A stretch of 64,000 nucleotides of DNA, from positions 94,700 through 158,699 of the forward strand of contig NZ_SJEE01000008.1 in assembly GCF_006937785.1 (NCBI RefSeq), read 5' to 3'. Below the pieces are notes generated by a model that saw only the letters and a list, made by a program, of their open reading frames with translations, did no database searches and had not been told where the DNA came from. Numbering within the stretch: the stretch's first letter is position 1; each line of letters starts with the position of its first letter. Positions 53,134 to 61,953 of the stretch are shown piece after piece. Position numbers and translations under genes: made by a program. Source of the stretch: Pseudanabaena sp. UWO311. Lineage in GTDB: Bacteria > Cyanobacteriota > Cyanobacteriia > Pseudanabaenales > Pseudanabaenaceae.

Positions 53134-53469
53134 TTAGTAACGACCACCGCCGCCGCCAGACTTGTTATAGCCGCCGCGACCGCCGCCGCCACCGCCTCTG
53201 TTGCCACCGCCAAACGAGTCATTATTCTCGCGAGGCTTAGCCTTGTTGACTTTGAGTACGCGACCCATCCACTCAGCACCGTCTAGCGCTGTGATGGCTG
53301 CATCTTCCTCAGCATCAGCACTCATTTCTACAAATGCAAAGCCGCGAGCGCGACCAGTTTCGCGATCAGTAGGGAAATGAACACGTGTGACCTTGCCGTA
53401 GTCTTCAAAAACAGGCTTTAAATGGTCTTGAGTAACTTCATAGGACAAGTTACCAACGTAAATAGACAT
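53134..53469 (-). CDS. Glycine-rich RRM RNA-binding protein
   Basis: 111 residues. One RRM (about 1-82) with RNP2 IYVGNLSY and RNP1 RGFAFVEM, then a Gly-rich tail (GGGNRGGGGGGRGGYNKSGGGGG). These cyanobacterial Rbp proteins are usually cold-induced and can affect mRNA localisation, as shown for Rbp2/Rbp3 in Synechocystis. A long leader region of 421 nt lies upstream, suited to post-transcriptional control. Confidence 0.93.
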   Translation of the reverse strand: MSIYVGNLSYEVTQDHLKPVFEDYGKVTRVHFPTDRETGRARGFAFVEMSADAEEDAAITALDGAEWMGRVLKVNKAKPRENNDSFGGGNRGGGGGGRGGYNKSGGGGGRY

Positions 53470-53890
53470 TATGCTTTCTCCAAGAATTCAATGAGTATGT
53501 AGAGATAGAGATGTCGGAGAGAAGCTTGTCACGATGAAACAGAAAAAAACTGCCAGTACAGAAAACAATTACTACAACCGATAAATACTTTTACCTTACG
53601 GTCAATAGTTTAGCGCATATGATTTAAATTTGGGCATAATGTTACATTTAATTTATTTTGCAACAATTAACCCAAAACCCCAAAGTAGAGTTGCGCCGCA
53701 ACTCTACTTTGGGGTTTTGAGTTTGAGCTAATACCATTTCGCCAAAAGTAAAGGGGACACACAGCGCCCCCTTTATCCCACTACACGAGAGTGTGACAAC
53801 ACTTTTGTGAATTAAAAACTAAACCTAGTAAGAGTTTTAAAATCAAGAAATGGCGTAGCCATTTCTTGATTTGGCATTACTTTTTGAGGT
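53470..53890. repeat. 421-nt gene-free region with three hairpins
   Basis: No gene is seen. The part near 53470-53660 is the likely promoter and leader of the RRM gene (AT-rich, with a GATTTAAATTTG-type stretch). A perfect hairpin with AACCCAAAA border lies at 53674-53718, an imperfect one at about 53745-53775, and a perfect 14-bp one with GTA loop at 53841-53871. The segment 53791-53880 is the second copy of the dispersed repeat found at 26044-26146. Confidence 0.8.
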
Positions 53891-54559
53891 TTAGTCCATC
53901 CAACCAATATTTTTATTGTTTATGCGCTGTAACTGTTCGTTAGAGCCAGTTGGACGCGCATAGGGATTGCGATCGCGATGGGGGTAGGGCTGTTCAACAG
54001 GCTGTTTGCGAGGAGTTGCTCTATTGTTCTGAGGGCTTTGCGACACCAATTGCGAAGAAATAGGAGGCTCGACTATAGGGGGCTGAGCTAATTCTTTGGT
54101 TGATTCTAAAGTCTTGATCTGCTCCGAAAGTTGAATATTCGCTTCGGCTAAGCGCAAATTATCGCGTTTGACTTCCACGAGTTGTTGATCTAATTCATTT
54201 TTGAGACTCTCGATCGCTGCTAGTGATTTTTGCAAAAGCTCGATATTAGTATGGCTAAATTTCAAATCTTTTTGCAAATCAGCTATAGTTTGCGACAGTT
54301 CAGTTTCTCTTTGTCGAGATTGAGTGAGTGATAGCTCTAGATCAAAAACTTTTGCTTTTGTGCGATCGTCCAAACTTGGAGGTTTAGCTACAGCATTAAG
54401 TTCAGGACGAATAGAAGCTTTGCTGACTGACTCAGCAACAGTTTCTGCTTTTACTTCGATAGTTTGTTCAGTTGCATCGTTCTTAGCTGGAGCTTCAGTC
54501 TCTTTCTGAACTTCATCACGCAATAAATCTGAAATTCCGACTTTCTTTTTAGTTGACAT
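53891..54559 (-). CDS. Coiled-coil partner of ParA ATPase, McdB candidate
   Basis: 222 residues. A basic N-terminus (STKKKVGISDLLRDEV), an acidic disordered stretch, a coiled coil (about 66-150, heptads such as LQKSLAAIESLKNELDQQL), a Pro/Gln-rich disordered tail and a C-terminal Trp220 in NIGWMD. This matches the layout described for McdB proteins (disordered ends, central coil, C-terminal Trp) that work with McdA to position carboxysomes. It follows the ParA gene by 73 nt. The link to carboxysomes is inference, and no ccm genes are in the window. Confidence 0.5.
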   Translation of the reverse strand: MSTKKKVGISDLLRDEVQKETEAPAKNDATEQTIEVKAETVAESVSKASIRPELNAVAKPPSLDDRTKAKVFDLELSLTQSRQRETELSQTIADLQKDLKFSHTNIELLQKSLAAIESLKNELDQQLVEVKRDNLRLAEANIQLSEQIKTLESTKELAQPPIVEPPISSQLVSQSPQNNRATPRKQPVEQPYPHRDRNPYARPTGSNEQLQRINNKNIGWMD

Positions 54560-54597
54560 TATTTTTTTATTTAGTTCTATAAAACAGCTGTTTGCAT

Positions 54598-54628
54598 CAT
54601 GAGAGTCCGCCTACGGCGGACTCTCATG
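54598..54628. repeat. Hairpin between the ParA and partner genes
   Basis: Perfect 14-bp stem with TAC loop and GTCCGCC core, between two genes on the same strand that appear to form an operon. Could modulate the ratio of the two products. Confidence 0.75.
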
Positions 54629-54632
54629 TGCA

Positions 54633-55274
54633 TTACCTTAAAATATCTCGCCTCAGTTCATCAACTACACGTCTATAGTCTGCTTCTGCTTCTCTAGCAT
54701 TTTTACCTTTCCATTCTGTAACTAATTTCCCATCTAGAGCAGCGCGCTCATGAGCTTTGTAAGCTCTCACAAAAGCATGAAAAACAGGTACTCCGACTTC
54801 TTGTAAAGTATTTTGAGCCTCAAGTGCTTCATTGAGGCATCGAGGATCAACACGGGTTAATAGAACCCGATGGGGAACTTGAGCAGGTCTTACGGTACTT
54901 TTGACAGTATCGATGAGAGCAGTTAAATCCATCGGAGCAGGTGGACTGGGCAAAACCAAATAATCAGCGATCGCTACAACTGTAGCTAGGGCATGGGAAT
55001 GAAGTGCAGGCGGTGTATCTACCAATACTAGATCGTAACTGCTAAGTTTCGGCAATTTTCTTAAATGGGTTGGATCGATTTCTTTAGCAATATCAAAGCC
55101 CATGCCTTTCTCGCTACGTCCGACCCACCAAGACAAGCTTCCTTGAATATCAGCATCTACAACTAATACTTTAGCTTCCTGTGCCAAGATACCTGCTAAG
55201 GCGATCGCTGTCGTTGTTTTACCTACCCCCCCCTTACCATTGGTGACGACTACAATTTTTGGGGAATTTGCCAT
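54633..55274 (-). CDS. ParA-family ATPase, McdA candidate
   Basis: 213 residues. Deviant Walker A with signature Lys: KGGVGKTT (14-21). DADIQGS (Asp40) and LVLVDTPP follow. This is a short ParA/MinD-type ATPase without an N-terminal DNA-binding domain. In cyanobacteria such a protein next to a small coiled-coil protein ending in Trp can be McdA of the McdAB type (type 2, with the signature Lys), which forms gradients on the nucleoid to space carboxysomes. Other ParA roles are possible. Confidence 0.75.
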   Translation of the reverse strand: MANSPKIVVVTNGKGGVGKTTTAIALAGILAQEAKVLVVDADIQGSLSWWVGRSEKGMGFDIAKEIDPTHLRKLPKLSSYDLVLVDTPPALHSHALATVVAIADYLVLPSPPAPMDLTALIDTVKSTVRPAQVPHRVLLTRVDPRCLNEALEAQNTLQEVGVPVFHAFVRAYKAHERAALDGKLVTEWKGKNAREAEADYRRVVDELRRDILR

Positions 55275-55333
55275 GCTGCTAAGTCTCTTAATAACTTCTA
55301 ATTAGAAATATAGCGCTTCACGCTCTAAAGCCC

Positions 55334-55388
55334 AAAATTAGTTGTGATAAGAGTCAGCCTACGGTTGGCTTTGATCGCAACTAATTTT
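55334..55388. repeat. Imperfect hairpin upstream of the ParA gene
   Basis: Arms CCCAAAATTAGTTG and CAACTAATTTTT enclose an inner AGTCAGCC/GGTTGGCT stem. A further flank GCGCTTCACGCTC/GAGCGCGAAGTG gives an outer pairing. Between lspA end and ParA start. Confidence 0.6.
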
Positions 55389-55422
55389 TATAATAAAAAT
55401 TTCTAGATTGAGCGCGAAGTGA

Positions 55423-55911
55423 TCACTCTAGCTTTTTTTGCTTTGATGGTTTAGTGACAAATAAAACAGCGATCGCTAAACAAGCTAGACCAACATTTAT
55501 CGAGACATCAGCAATATTGAAAATTGCAAATTTAATAATCCGTATATCAATAAAGTCAACTACATAACCAGCCACAAAGCGATCGATGCCATTACCCGCA
55601 GCTCCCGCTAAAATACAGCCATAGCCGACCTGTTCCCATCGATTTAAGTTTTTACCAAAAACCCCAAAGGCAACTAACCCTAAACTCACAATCATTGACA
55701 CCCATTTGAGCCAATCAATCTGACCACTAAACAAGCTAAATGCAGCGCCTGTATTGGTTGCATAGGTGAAATGAAAAATACCATTAATCAAAGGAACTGA
55801 TTTCAATCCCTTGAGATATTGCACGACTAAATATTTAGAGGCTTGATCGAGAACTAATCCCAAAATTGCCGCAGTCCAGTATAGAGAGTTCTCGATTTTG
55901 CCAGATATCAT
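55423..55911 (-). CDS. lspA: Lipoprotein signal peptidase
   Basis: 162 residues from the ATG at 55911. Four membrane helices with the family motifs DQASK, TNTGAAFS, the catalytic AGNGIDR and FIDI ... FNIAD. It cleaves prolipoproteins before the lipid-modified Cys, so the solute-binding lipoprotein at 10068 is a possible client. Normal length. Confidence 0.94.
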   Translation of the reverse strand: MISGKIENSLYWTAAILGLVLDQASKYLVVQYLKGLKSVPLINGIFHFTYATNTGAAFSLFSGQIDWLKWVSMIVSLGLVAFGVFGKNLNRWEQVGYGCILAGAAGNGIDRFVAGYVVDFIDIRIIKFAIFNIADVSINVGLACLAIAVLFVTKPSKQKKLE

Positions 55912-55951
55912 ATTAGAGATTTTACTAAAACTTGTAGAAATCAGAGAAATA

Positions 55952-55999
55952 CATAATTTTTTAAAAGGCTCGCAAAGCAAGCCTTTTAAAAAATTATGT
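55952..55999. repeat. Intergenic hairpin between hli and lspA
   Basis: About 22-bp stem with AT-rich arms (ATAATTTTTTAAAAGGCT), a G-T pair and a small loop near GCAAAGC. The inner AATTTTTTAAAA resembles the inner stem at 27877. Confidence 0.75.
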
Positions 56000-56034
56000 G
56001 CTGTTTAATTTAGCGCAAAGCGCTGCACAGACTT

Positions 56035-56205
56035 TTATGGATTAATGATACCTAGCCATGCCAATAAACCCTGGCCAGTGACAAACTCGATCCCTACCGC
56101 AAGGATGAAGCCAATCATCGCAGCTCGACCATTTAATCTTTCTGCATAAGTGTTAAATCCCATTTTCGGATCAGTAGCCTGTGGTACTTGAGTTGGTTCA
56201 GTCAT
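56035..56205 (-). CDS. High-light-inducible protein (Hli/Scp)
   Basis: 56 residues from the ATG at 56205, with GAGGA upstream; an ATG at 56223 is possible. One transmembrane helix with the chlorophyll-binding ERLNGRAAMIGF motif (Glu22, Asn25, Arg27), then FILAVGIEFVTGQGLL. Hli proteins bind chlorophyll and carotenoid and protect photosystem II assembly under high light. The divergent neighbour is rpaB, the known regulator of hli genes. Confidence 0.93.
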   Translation of the reverse strand: MTEPTQVPQATDPKMGFNTYAERLNGRAAMIGFILAVGIEFVTGQGLLAWLGIINP

Positions 56206-56520
56206 GATCGAAAAAATCCTCATTTTGCATAAAACTTAATATGATTTTATCGCAATCACCCACATAAAATCGGGAAAGCCGAGACATCACAATACACCCT
56301 CTATGTTTTGGGATTAAACGATCACTAAATTAAATGGATCGTTTTATAGCCTAAAAAAATCTTCGCAGTCATACAAAATTCAGGTTTAGCCTGTTCTGAA
56401 ACTTTAAGTTTTGTTTTCGGATTGTAACGACCGATTTCTTGTAAACTTAGCTAAATAAATATGTAAAACTATAAGATTTTACTGAATTGCAGCTAGCAAC
56501 ATAGTGGAGTGTAAACTGGC
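56206..56520. promoter_or_regulatory. Divergent promoter region hli / rpaB
   Basis: 315 nt with no gene, shared by the divergent hli and rpaB genes. Near rpaB the plus strand has ATTGTAAC at 56421 and TTGTAAAC at 56439, each like a half-site of the RpaB box HLR1, but they are 18 nt apart instead of about 10. Autoregulation is plausible; no canonical HLR1 is present. Confidence 0.4.
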
Positions 56521-57258
56521 TTGGAAAACCATAAGGAAAAAATTTTAGTTGTAGACGACGAAGCAAGTATTCGCCGAATTCTGGAGACACGCCTGTCGAT
56601 GATCGGTTACGAGGTTGTCACCGCCGCAGATGGCGAAGAAGCGATCGAAGTTTTTCATAAAGAGAATCCTGATTTAGTGGTTCTTGATGTCATGATGCCA
56701 AAGCTCGACGGTTACGGGGTATGTCAAGAGCTGCGCAAAGAATCTGATATTCCAATTATCATGCTGACAGCGTTAGGCGATGTCGCCGATCGCATTACAG
56801 GGCTTGAATTAGGTGCAGATGATTACGTTGTTAAGCCTTTTTCGCCAAAGGAACTAGAAGCGCGAATTCGTTCAGTGTTGCGACGCTTTGATCGTAATGG
56901 CACATCAGGCATCCCTAGTTCTGGGGTGATTCATATCAATACGATCAAGATTGATACCAACAAGCGCCAAGTCTATAAGTCCGATGAGCGTATTCGCTTA
57001 ACGGGTATGGAGTTTAGTTTGTTAGAGCTATTAGTCGGGCGATCAGGTGAAGCTTTCTCAAGAGCCGAAATCTTACAAGAGGTTTGGGGTTACACACCTG
57101 AGCGCCATGTGGATACTCGCGTAGTCGATGTCCATATTTCACGTCTACGGGCAAAGCTGGAAGAAGATCCCAGTAACCCTGAGTTAATCTTGACTGCGCG
57201 TGGCACAGGCTACCTATTCCAGCGCATCATTGATGGCTCAGAATCTAAACAAGCATAA
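56521..57258 (+). CDS. rpaB: OmpR-type response regulator RpaB
   Basis: 245 residues, starting with TTG (translated Met): the family's N-terminus ENxKEKILVVDDEAS begins at once, and no ATG is available before it. Receiver with Asp56 in LVVLDVMMP and Lys in YVVKPFSP; winged-helix C-terminal domain with RLTGMEFSLLELL and HVDTRVVDVHISRLR. RpaB controls photosystem and high-light genes through HLR1 boxes and is essential in model cyanobacteria. Its kinase NblS (Hik33) is not in the window. Confidence 0.96.
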   Translation: MENHKEKILVVDDEASIRRILETRLSMIGYEVVTAADGEEAIEVFHKENPDLVVLDVMMPKLDGYGVCQELRKESDIPIIMLTALGDVADRITGLELGADDYVVKPFSPKELEARIRSVLRRFDRNGTSGIPSSGVIHINTIKIDTNKRQVYKSDERIRLTGMEFSLLELLVGRSGEAFSRAEILQEVWGYTPERHVDTRVVDVHISRLRAKLEEDPSNPELILTARGTGYLFQRIIDGSESKQA

Positions 57259-57294
57259 TAATAAAAGTCTGCCGAAGGCAGACTTTTATTATTA
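57256..57294. terminator. Bidirectional terminator after rpaB
   Basis: Perfect 18-bp stem with GAA loop and A/T-rich ends between the convergent rpaB and glycosyltransferase genes. Confidence 0.85.
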
Positions 57295-58404
57295 CCTATG
57301 AAACTTGGCGATCGCCAACTCATAAATTTCTGCCAGTCTTTGAGTATGTATAGCAAGAGTGAATTCTGAGTGAAATAAAGAATTGCCTGCTATACCAATC
57401 TCACGAGCTTTATCAAAATTATTTGACAAGTCCCTAATCGCTGTTGCCAACTGTTCAATATTGTTTAGAGTAACTAAAATTCCAGTTTTCCCATCCTGTA
57501 TATGTTCAGGAATTCCCCCAACAGCGCTAGCAATCACAGGCCGAAATCTCACGTATGATTCTAACGTCACTAAACCCGCAGGTTCGGGCCATACACTAGG
57601 GAAAATCACGGCAAAACTTTGATGGTAAAGATCCTCTAACTTTTCTTTTTTACACCAGCCGTGCCAAGTAATGCGATCGCAAATTTGTAAATCCTCCGCT
57701 AGCTGACGAACTTGAGGCATAGCCCACCCTTCACCTGCGATGTCAAGATGAATGTCAGAATCTAGGAGAGGTATCGTTTTTAGTAACCAATCTAATCCCT
57801 TATCTGGCACTATTCTGCCTGCAAAAAGAATCCGTTTTTGAGCATGGACAGTTCTGGTTAATGGTTCATGGTTATAGGAAGTTGCTGCAATACCGCAACG
57901 TAAAGTTACCACCTGCGATTCTGGTAATCCATTGGCAATTAACTGCGATCGCACATAATCACTATTAGCGATTGTCAAAATACCGAGTTTTCTTAGAGCA
58001 TTTAATTCGGTACTTGCACGTTCTAAGTTTGCAAGGATCTTTGCAGGGCGACGACTGCCACATCCATCGACAAAATGCCCCCAAGCACAACCCCAACTAT
58101 TTAATAGGCGATCGCAGGTAGATTTACTAGCTGGGAGATATTTAGTTCCACTGGCGCAGTAAACATCATGATTATGTGCGGTAAAAACGACAGGACAGGA
58201 ATTATTTATCTGAGCGATCGCATTAGTTTCATGGATATGCAGCAATTTGAAATTACTTTGGTCATAATCACTAGGATTAGCAATGATCTCTGCACCAAAT
58301 GCATCTGGCATTGCCACATACAAGCCATCAACATAGGTTTTAACTCCACCACCAGCGATCGCCGTACTAGCTGAGCAATGATAAATTCTATTCGGCAAAA
58401 TCAT
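57292..58404 (-). CDS. Family 4 glycosyltransferase
   Basis: 370 residues of the GT-B fold. The C-terminal domain shows KRILFAGRIVPDKGLDWLL, ITWHGWCKKEKLEDLYHQSFAVIFPSVWPEPAGLVTLE with the ExxxE-like nucleotide-sugar site, and VGGIPEHIQDGKTGILV. The N-terminal acceptor domain has HIHETN and FTAHNHDVYC. The donor and acceptor are unknown. It lies 13 nt downstream of menA on the same strand. Confidence 0.88.
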   Translation of the reverse strand: MILPNRIYHCSASTAIAGGGVKTYVDGLYVAMPDAFGAEIIANPSDYDQSNFKLLHIHETNAIAQINNSCPVVFTAHNHDVYCASGTKYLPASKSTCDRLLNSWGCAWGHFVDGCGSRRPAKILANLERASTELNALRKLGILTIANSDYVRSQLIANGLPESQVVTLRCGIAATSYNHEPLTRTVHAQKRILFAGRIVPDKGLDWLLKTIPLLDSDIHLDIAGEGWAMPQVRQLAEDLQICDRITWHGWCKKEKLEDLYHQSFAVIFPSVWPEPAGLVTLESYVRFRPVIASAVGGIPEHIQDGKTGILVTLNNIEQLATAIRDLSNNFDKAREIGIAGNSLFHSEFTLAIHTQRLAEIYELAIAKFHR

Positions 58405-58417
58405 GGGAATTACAATT

Positions 58418-59332
58418 TCATAAAATCAAGCTGATACTAAGGCATGAACCAACGACAAAATGCAGGGCAACAGCGATAAATCTATAGTTGAGTAAAAGTT
58501 CGGCGCGTTCATGGTTTGCACTGATAAATGAGCATAATTTCCATGCAATTGGTAAGCTAATCAGCACAATCGCAGTCCAGATTGGGAAAAAGTTTAGCAT
58601 GATCGCAATAACCGTAATGGCATAAATGACACTACAAACCCAAGGTAAAAGCTGTGCTGCGCGCTTAGTCCCCAAACGCACAACAGGAGATCGCTTACCA
58701 GCGGCAAGATCATCGTCAACTTGATTGAAATGTGAACAAAACAAAATCAGACTAGTAATAATCCCGACAATGATCGCCGCCGCAATTGATCCGATTGACC
58801 AAGATTTAGTTTGACTGTAATAGGCTGCCGATACTCCTAACGGGCCAAAGGCAAGAAAGCATAAAACTTCTCCCCATCCCTGATATCCCAACCGAAAAGG
58901 GGGACCTTGGTAAATATATCCAAGAAAACAACAAAGCGCGATCGCACTGACGACAACGACATCTTGCTGTAGCCAAGAAATCGCTAATACGCCACTGATA
59001 CCGAGGAGTAAACAAATATTTGCGATCGCAAAAATCAGGTTCTTCTTGCCTGTCAAGTTAACAACTGAATGAGCTTTATTGATATCGATACCTGTTTCGG
59101 CATCAAACACGTCATTGCAGAGATTTTCCCAGACTAAAATCAAAACTGCGGAAATCAGAAATTCCCAAAACACAATCCAGTTAATTGCTCCTGTATCGCG
59201 ATAAGCAACAGCAGTACCCGTAGCGATCGGGACGATCGCCACGCTATACATTGGAAACTTAATTGCTGCCATCCATAATTTTCGAGATGGAGTGGGGGAT
59301 ATCTCAGGAGAATCAATGAGACTTTTTACCAT
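58418..59332 (-). CDS. menA: 1,4-dihydroxy-2-naphthoate phytyltransferase MenA
   Basis: 304 residues from the ATG at 59332. A UbiA-type prenyltransferase with about eight membrane helices. The two Asp-rich motifs are NDVFDAETGID and (Q)VDDDLAAGKRS. In cyanobacteria MenA adds the phytyl tail in phylloquinone (vitamin K1) synthesis, the electron carrier of photosystem I. It is divergent from crtP. Confidence 0.9.
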   Translation of the reverse strand: MVKSLIDSPEISPTPSRKLWMAAIKFPMYSVAIVPIATGTAVAYRDTGAINWIVFWEFLISAVLILVWENLCNDVFDAETGIDINKAHSVVNLTGKKNLIFAIANICLLLGISGVLAISWLQQDVVVVSAIALCCFLGYIYQGPPFRLGYQGWGEVLCFLAFGPLGVSAAYYSQTKSWSIGSIAAAIIVGIITSLILFCSHFNQVDDDLAAGKRSPVVRLGTKRAAQLLPWVCSVIYAITVIAIMLNFFPIWTAIVLISLPIAWKLCSFISANHERAELLLNYRFIAVALHFVVGSCLSISLIL

Positions 59333-59489
59333 ACTAGCCAAGATGATTTTGTGAGCGCCACCCTAACTTAAAACAAAAGCGAGATCCTCTCAAACTTTTA
59401 CTAGCAAAAACTAGTGAATTATTAAGCTTTGCAAAGTAAGATGGAGATAATTAAGCATAAAAATTTTAACGTACAGGTATAGAAAGAAT

Positions 59490-60929
59490 ATGCGGGTTGC
59501 GATCGCTGGAGGAGGGTTAGCAGGGTTATCCTGTGCCAAATATTTAATCGATTTGGGACATCAGCCGATTTTGCTAGAGCGCAATGATGTTCTTGGCGGC
59601 TTAGTTGCAGCTTGGAAGGATAAGGATGGTGACTGGATCGAAACAGGGCTACATAATTTTTTTGGGGCTTATCCAAATATGTTGCAGCTTATGGGGGAGC
59701 TAGACATTTTAGACCGTCTGCAATGGAAACGCCACGCTTTAATTTTTAACCAGCCTGAAAAGCCAGGCGTACTCTCTTGGTTTGATGTCCCTGACCTTCC
59801 AGCGCCTTTCAACATTATCATCTCGATTCTGCGCAACAACGACATGCTCAGTTGGAATCAAAAAATCCGATTTGCGATCGGCTTGATTCCTGCGATCGTC
59901 CGTGGTGACAAATATGTAGCGTCCATGGATAAATATACGTTTAGCGAATGGCTGGAAATGCATGGTATTGGTAAAGACATCACTACTGACATCTTCATTG
60001 CTGTTTGTAAATCTCTTAAATTTATCGACCCAGATGTCATCTCAGCCACAATTCCCCTACGCGCTCTAAATAAGTTTCTGCAACAAAAAGAAGGTTCACG
60101 AATTGCTTACTTAGATGGCGCACCACCTGAGCGCCTCTGTAAACCGATCGCTGATTATGTAATTGATCGTGGGGGCGAAGTGCATACTAGCGCAGGACTA
60201 AAGCAGATTGTGGTGGGAGCCGACGGAAATGTCGAGAAAATCATAATTCGAGGAATTAACGGCGCACCAAATCAAGAAATCATTGCCGATGCTTATGTGT
60301 CAGCCATGTCTGTAGATGTAATGAAAGACTTCATGCCGATCGCTTGGCAATCGATGCCGTTTTTTCAACAACTAAATCATTTAGAAGGTGTGCCCGTAAT
60401 CAGCGTCCAACTCTGGTTTGATCGCAAGCTTACAGATATTGATCACACCTTGTTTTCGCGATCGCCACTTCTCAGCGTTTATTCTGATATGAGCAACTCT
60501 TGCAAAGAGTATGCAGATCCAGACAAGTCAATGCTGGAATTGGTTTTCGCTCCTGCTGCTGATTGGATTGATCGCCCCAATAGTGAAATTATTGATGCAA
60601 CCTTAAATGAACTGGCTAAACTGTTTCCTAAGCATTTACCAAGTCCAGCTAAAGTCCTAAAATCCCATGTAGTTAAGACTCCAAGATCGATCTATACTGC
60701 AATTCCTGACCGCGAAAAATTTCGACCTACCCAAGCAACTCCCATTGCTAATTTCTTTCTGTCAGGTAGCTATACAGCACAACCATTTTTTGGCAGTATG
60801 GAAGGGGCTGTACTTTCTGGTAAGCTAACAGCACAGGAAATCCACAAAGCAAGTCAATCTTCTGGAAATAAAGTCCTTGGTCGAACCTCTAACGAAAACC
60901 AGTCAAATCCATCTGTCGTCAGTGCCTAA
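59490..60929 (+). CDS. crtP: Phytoene desaturase CrtP (plant type)
   Basis: 479 residues. An N-terminal FAD-binding motif [16 protein letters not shown] is followed by [20 protein letters not shown], typical of plant and cyanobacterial phytoene desaturase. It introduces two double bases' worth of desaturation to make zeta-carotene, using plastoquinone. It lies next to crtB, the usual pair in cyanobacteria. Confidence 0.94.
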   Translation: MRVAIAGGGLAGLSCAKYLIDLGHQPILLERNDVLGGLVAAWKDKDGDWIETGLHNFFGAYPNMLQLMGELDILDRLQWKRHALIFNQPEKPGVLSWFDVPDLPAPFNIIISILRNNDMLSWNQKIRFAIGLIPAIVRGDKYVASMDKYTFSEWLEMHGIGKDITTDIFIAVCKSLKFIDPDVISATIPLRALNKFLQQKEGSRIAYLDGAPPERLCKPIADYVIDRGGEVHTSAGLKQIVVGADGNVEKIIIRGINGAPNQEIIADAYVSAMSVDVMKDFMPIAWQSMPFFQQLNHLEGVPVISVQLWFDRKLTDIDHTLFSRSPLLSVYSDMSNSCKEYADPDKSMLELVFAPAADWIDRPNSEIIDATLNELAKLFPKHLPSPAKVLKSHVVKTPRSIYTAIPDREKFRPTQATPIANFFLSGSYTAQPFFGSMEGAVLSGKLTAQEIHKASQSSGNKVLGRTSNENQSNPSVVSA

Positions 60930-60933
60930 ACCG

Positions 60934-61821
60934 ATGGCAATTTGTCAGTCAGTCAATCTTGAGGAAGCCTACGAGATTTGTCGTTGTATCACGGCTAAGT
61001 ATGCCAAGACTTTTTATCTTGGCACGATGCTGATGTCACAAGCAAAACGACGAGCAGTTTGGGCTATTTATGCTTGGTGTCGTCGCACCGACGAGCTTGT
61101 TGATGGGATGCAAGCGGACACCACAGATGCAGAAACGCTCTTTAGCTGGGAAAAACAGTTGGAGGCGACATTTCGCGGCGATCCAATCCATGCGTCGGAT
61201 ATTGCTCTAGCCGATACGGTCAAGCATTACCCAATGCCAATTCAGCCTTTCAAAGACATGATCTCTGGAATGCGGATGGATCTCAAATACGATCGCTACC
61301 AAACCTTCGACGATCTGCATTTATATTGCTATCGTGTCGCAGGCACGGTCGGTTTAATGTCAGCAGCAATTATGGGCTTTGAGACTAAAGATCCATCGGT
61401 AATTGCTACGGCAACTGAAGCCGCGATCGCTTTGGGTATAGCAATGCAGCTAACTAATATTTTGCGAGATATTGGCGAAGATGCTCAGCGTGGACGCATT
61501 TATCTGCCTCTTGAGGATCTGCATTATTTTGACTATACCGAAAAAGACTTATTAAGCGGTACGGTTGATGAGCGCTGGACTGAGCTAATGCGTTTCCAAA
61601 TTCAAAGAGCGCGTGAGTTTTACCAACATGCTGAAGATGGTATCTCAGCTTTATGTAAGGATGCTCGATGGCCAGTTTGGTCTTCGCTAATTTTGTATCG
61701 AAATATTTTAAAGGCGATCGAACATAATAATTACGAAGTATTTATGCGGCGAGCCTTCGTGCCTCGTTCCAATAAGTTGCTTGCCTTGCCTTGGGCATGG
61801 CTCAAAGCTCAAACATCATAA
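60934..61821 (+). CDS. crtB: Phytoene synthase
   Basis: 295 residues from the ATG at 60934; a GTG at 60922 that overlaps the crtP stop is also in frame. The trans-isoprenyl synthase motifs are RRTDELVDG (first Asp-rich) and NILRDIGEDAQRGRIYLP (second). It condenses two GGPP to phytoene, the first step of carotenoid synthesis. The gene starts 4 nt after the crtP stop, so the two are an operon. Confidence 0.95.
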   Translation: MAICQSVNLEEAYEICRCITAKYAKTFYLGTMLMSQAKRRAVWAIYAWCRRTDELVDGMQADTTDAETLFSWEKQLEATFRGDPIHASDIALADTVKHYPMPIQPFKDMISGMRMDLKYDRYQTFDDLHLYCYRVAGTVGLMSAAIMGFETKDPSVIATATEAAIALGIAMQLTNILRDIGEDAQRGRIYLPLEDLHYFDYTEKDLLSGTVDERWTELMRFQIQRAREFYQHAEDGISALCKDARWPVWSSLILYRNILKAIEHNNYEVFMRRAFVPRSNKLLALPWAWLKAQTS

Positions 61822-61823
61822 TC

Positions 61824-61860
61824 AAACAAAAAAGCATCGCAGCGCGATGCTTTTTTGTTT
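61824..61860 (+). terminator. Terminator after crtB
   Basis: Perfect 17-bp stem (GCATCGC core, AGC loop) with A-rich left arm and T-rich right arm, just after the crtB stop. Confidence 0.85.
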
Positions 61861-61864
61861 ACAT

Positions 61865-61887
61865 CGCTTTGCGCTCAAACCCGAACC
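61865..61887. repeat. Copy of a 23-nt repeat
   Basis: Identical to 27854-27876. Here the right arm is degenerate (GATTCGTTTGATCGG) and the inner hairpin of the other copy is lost. Confidence 0.75.
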
Positions 61888-61953
61888 GAAAAAAATTTGT
61901 GATTCGTTTGATCGGAAATTTCTATAAAATAGAGAGGTCGCTAAGTGACTTCT

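Noticed and set aside
56421..56468. TGTAA-type repeats upstream of rpaB as an HLR1 box
   Set aside because: The half-sites are 18 and 22 nt apart instead of about 10, so they do not form the canonical direct repeat.
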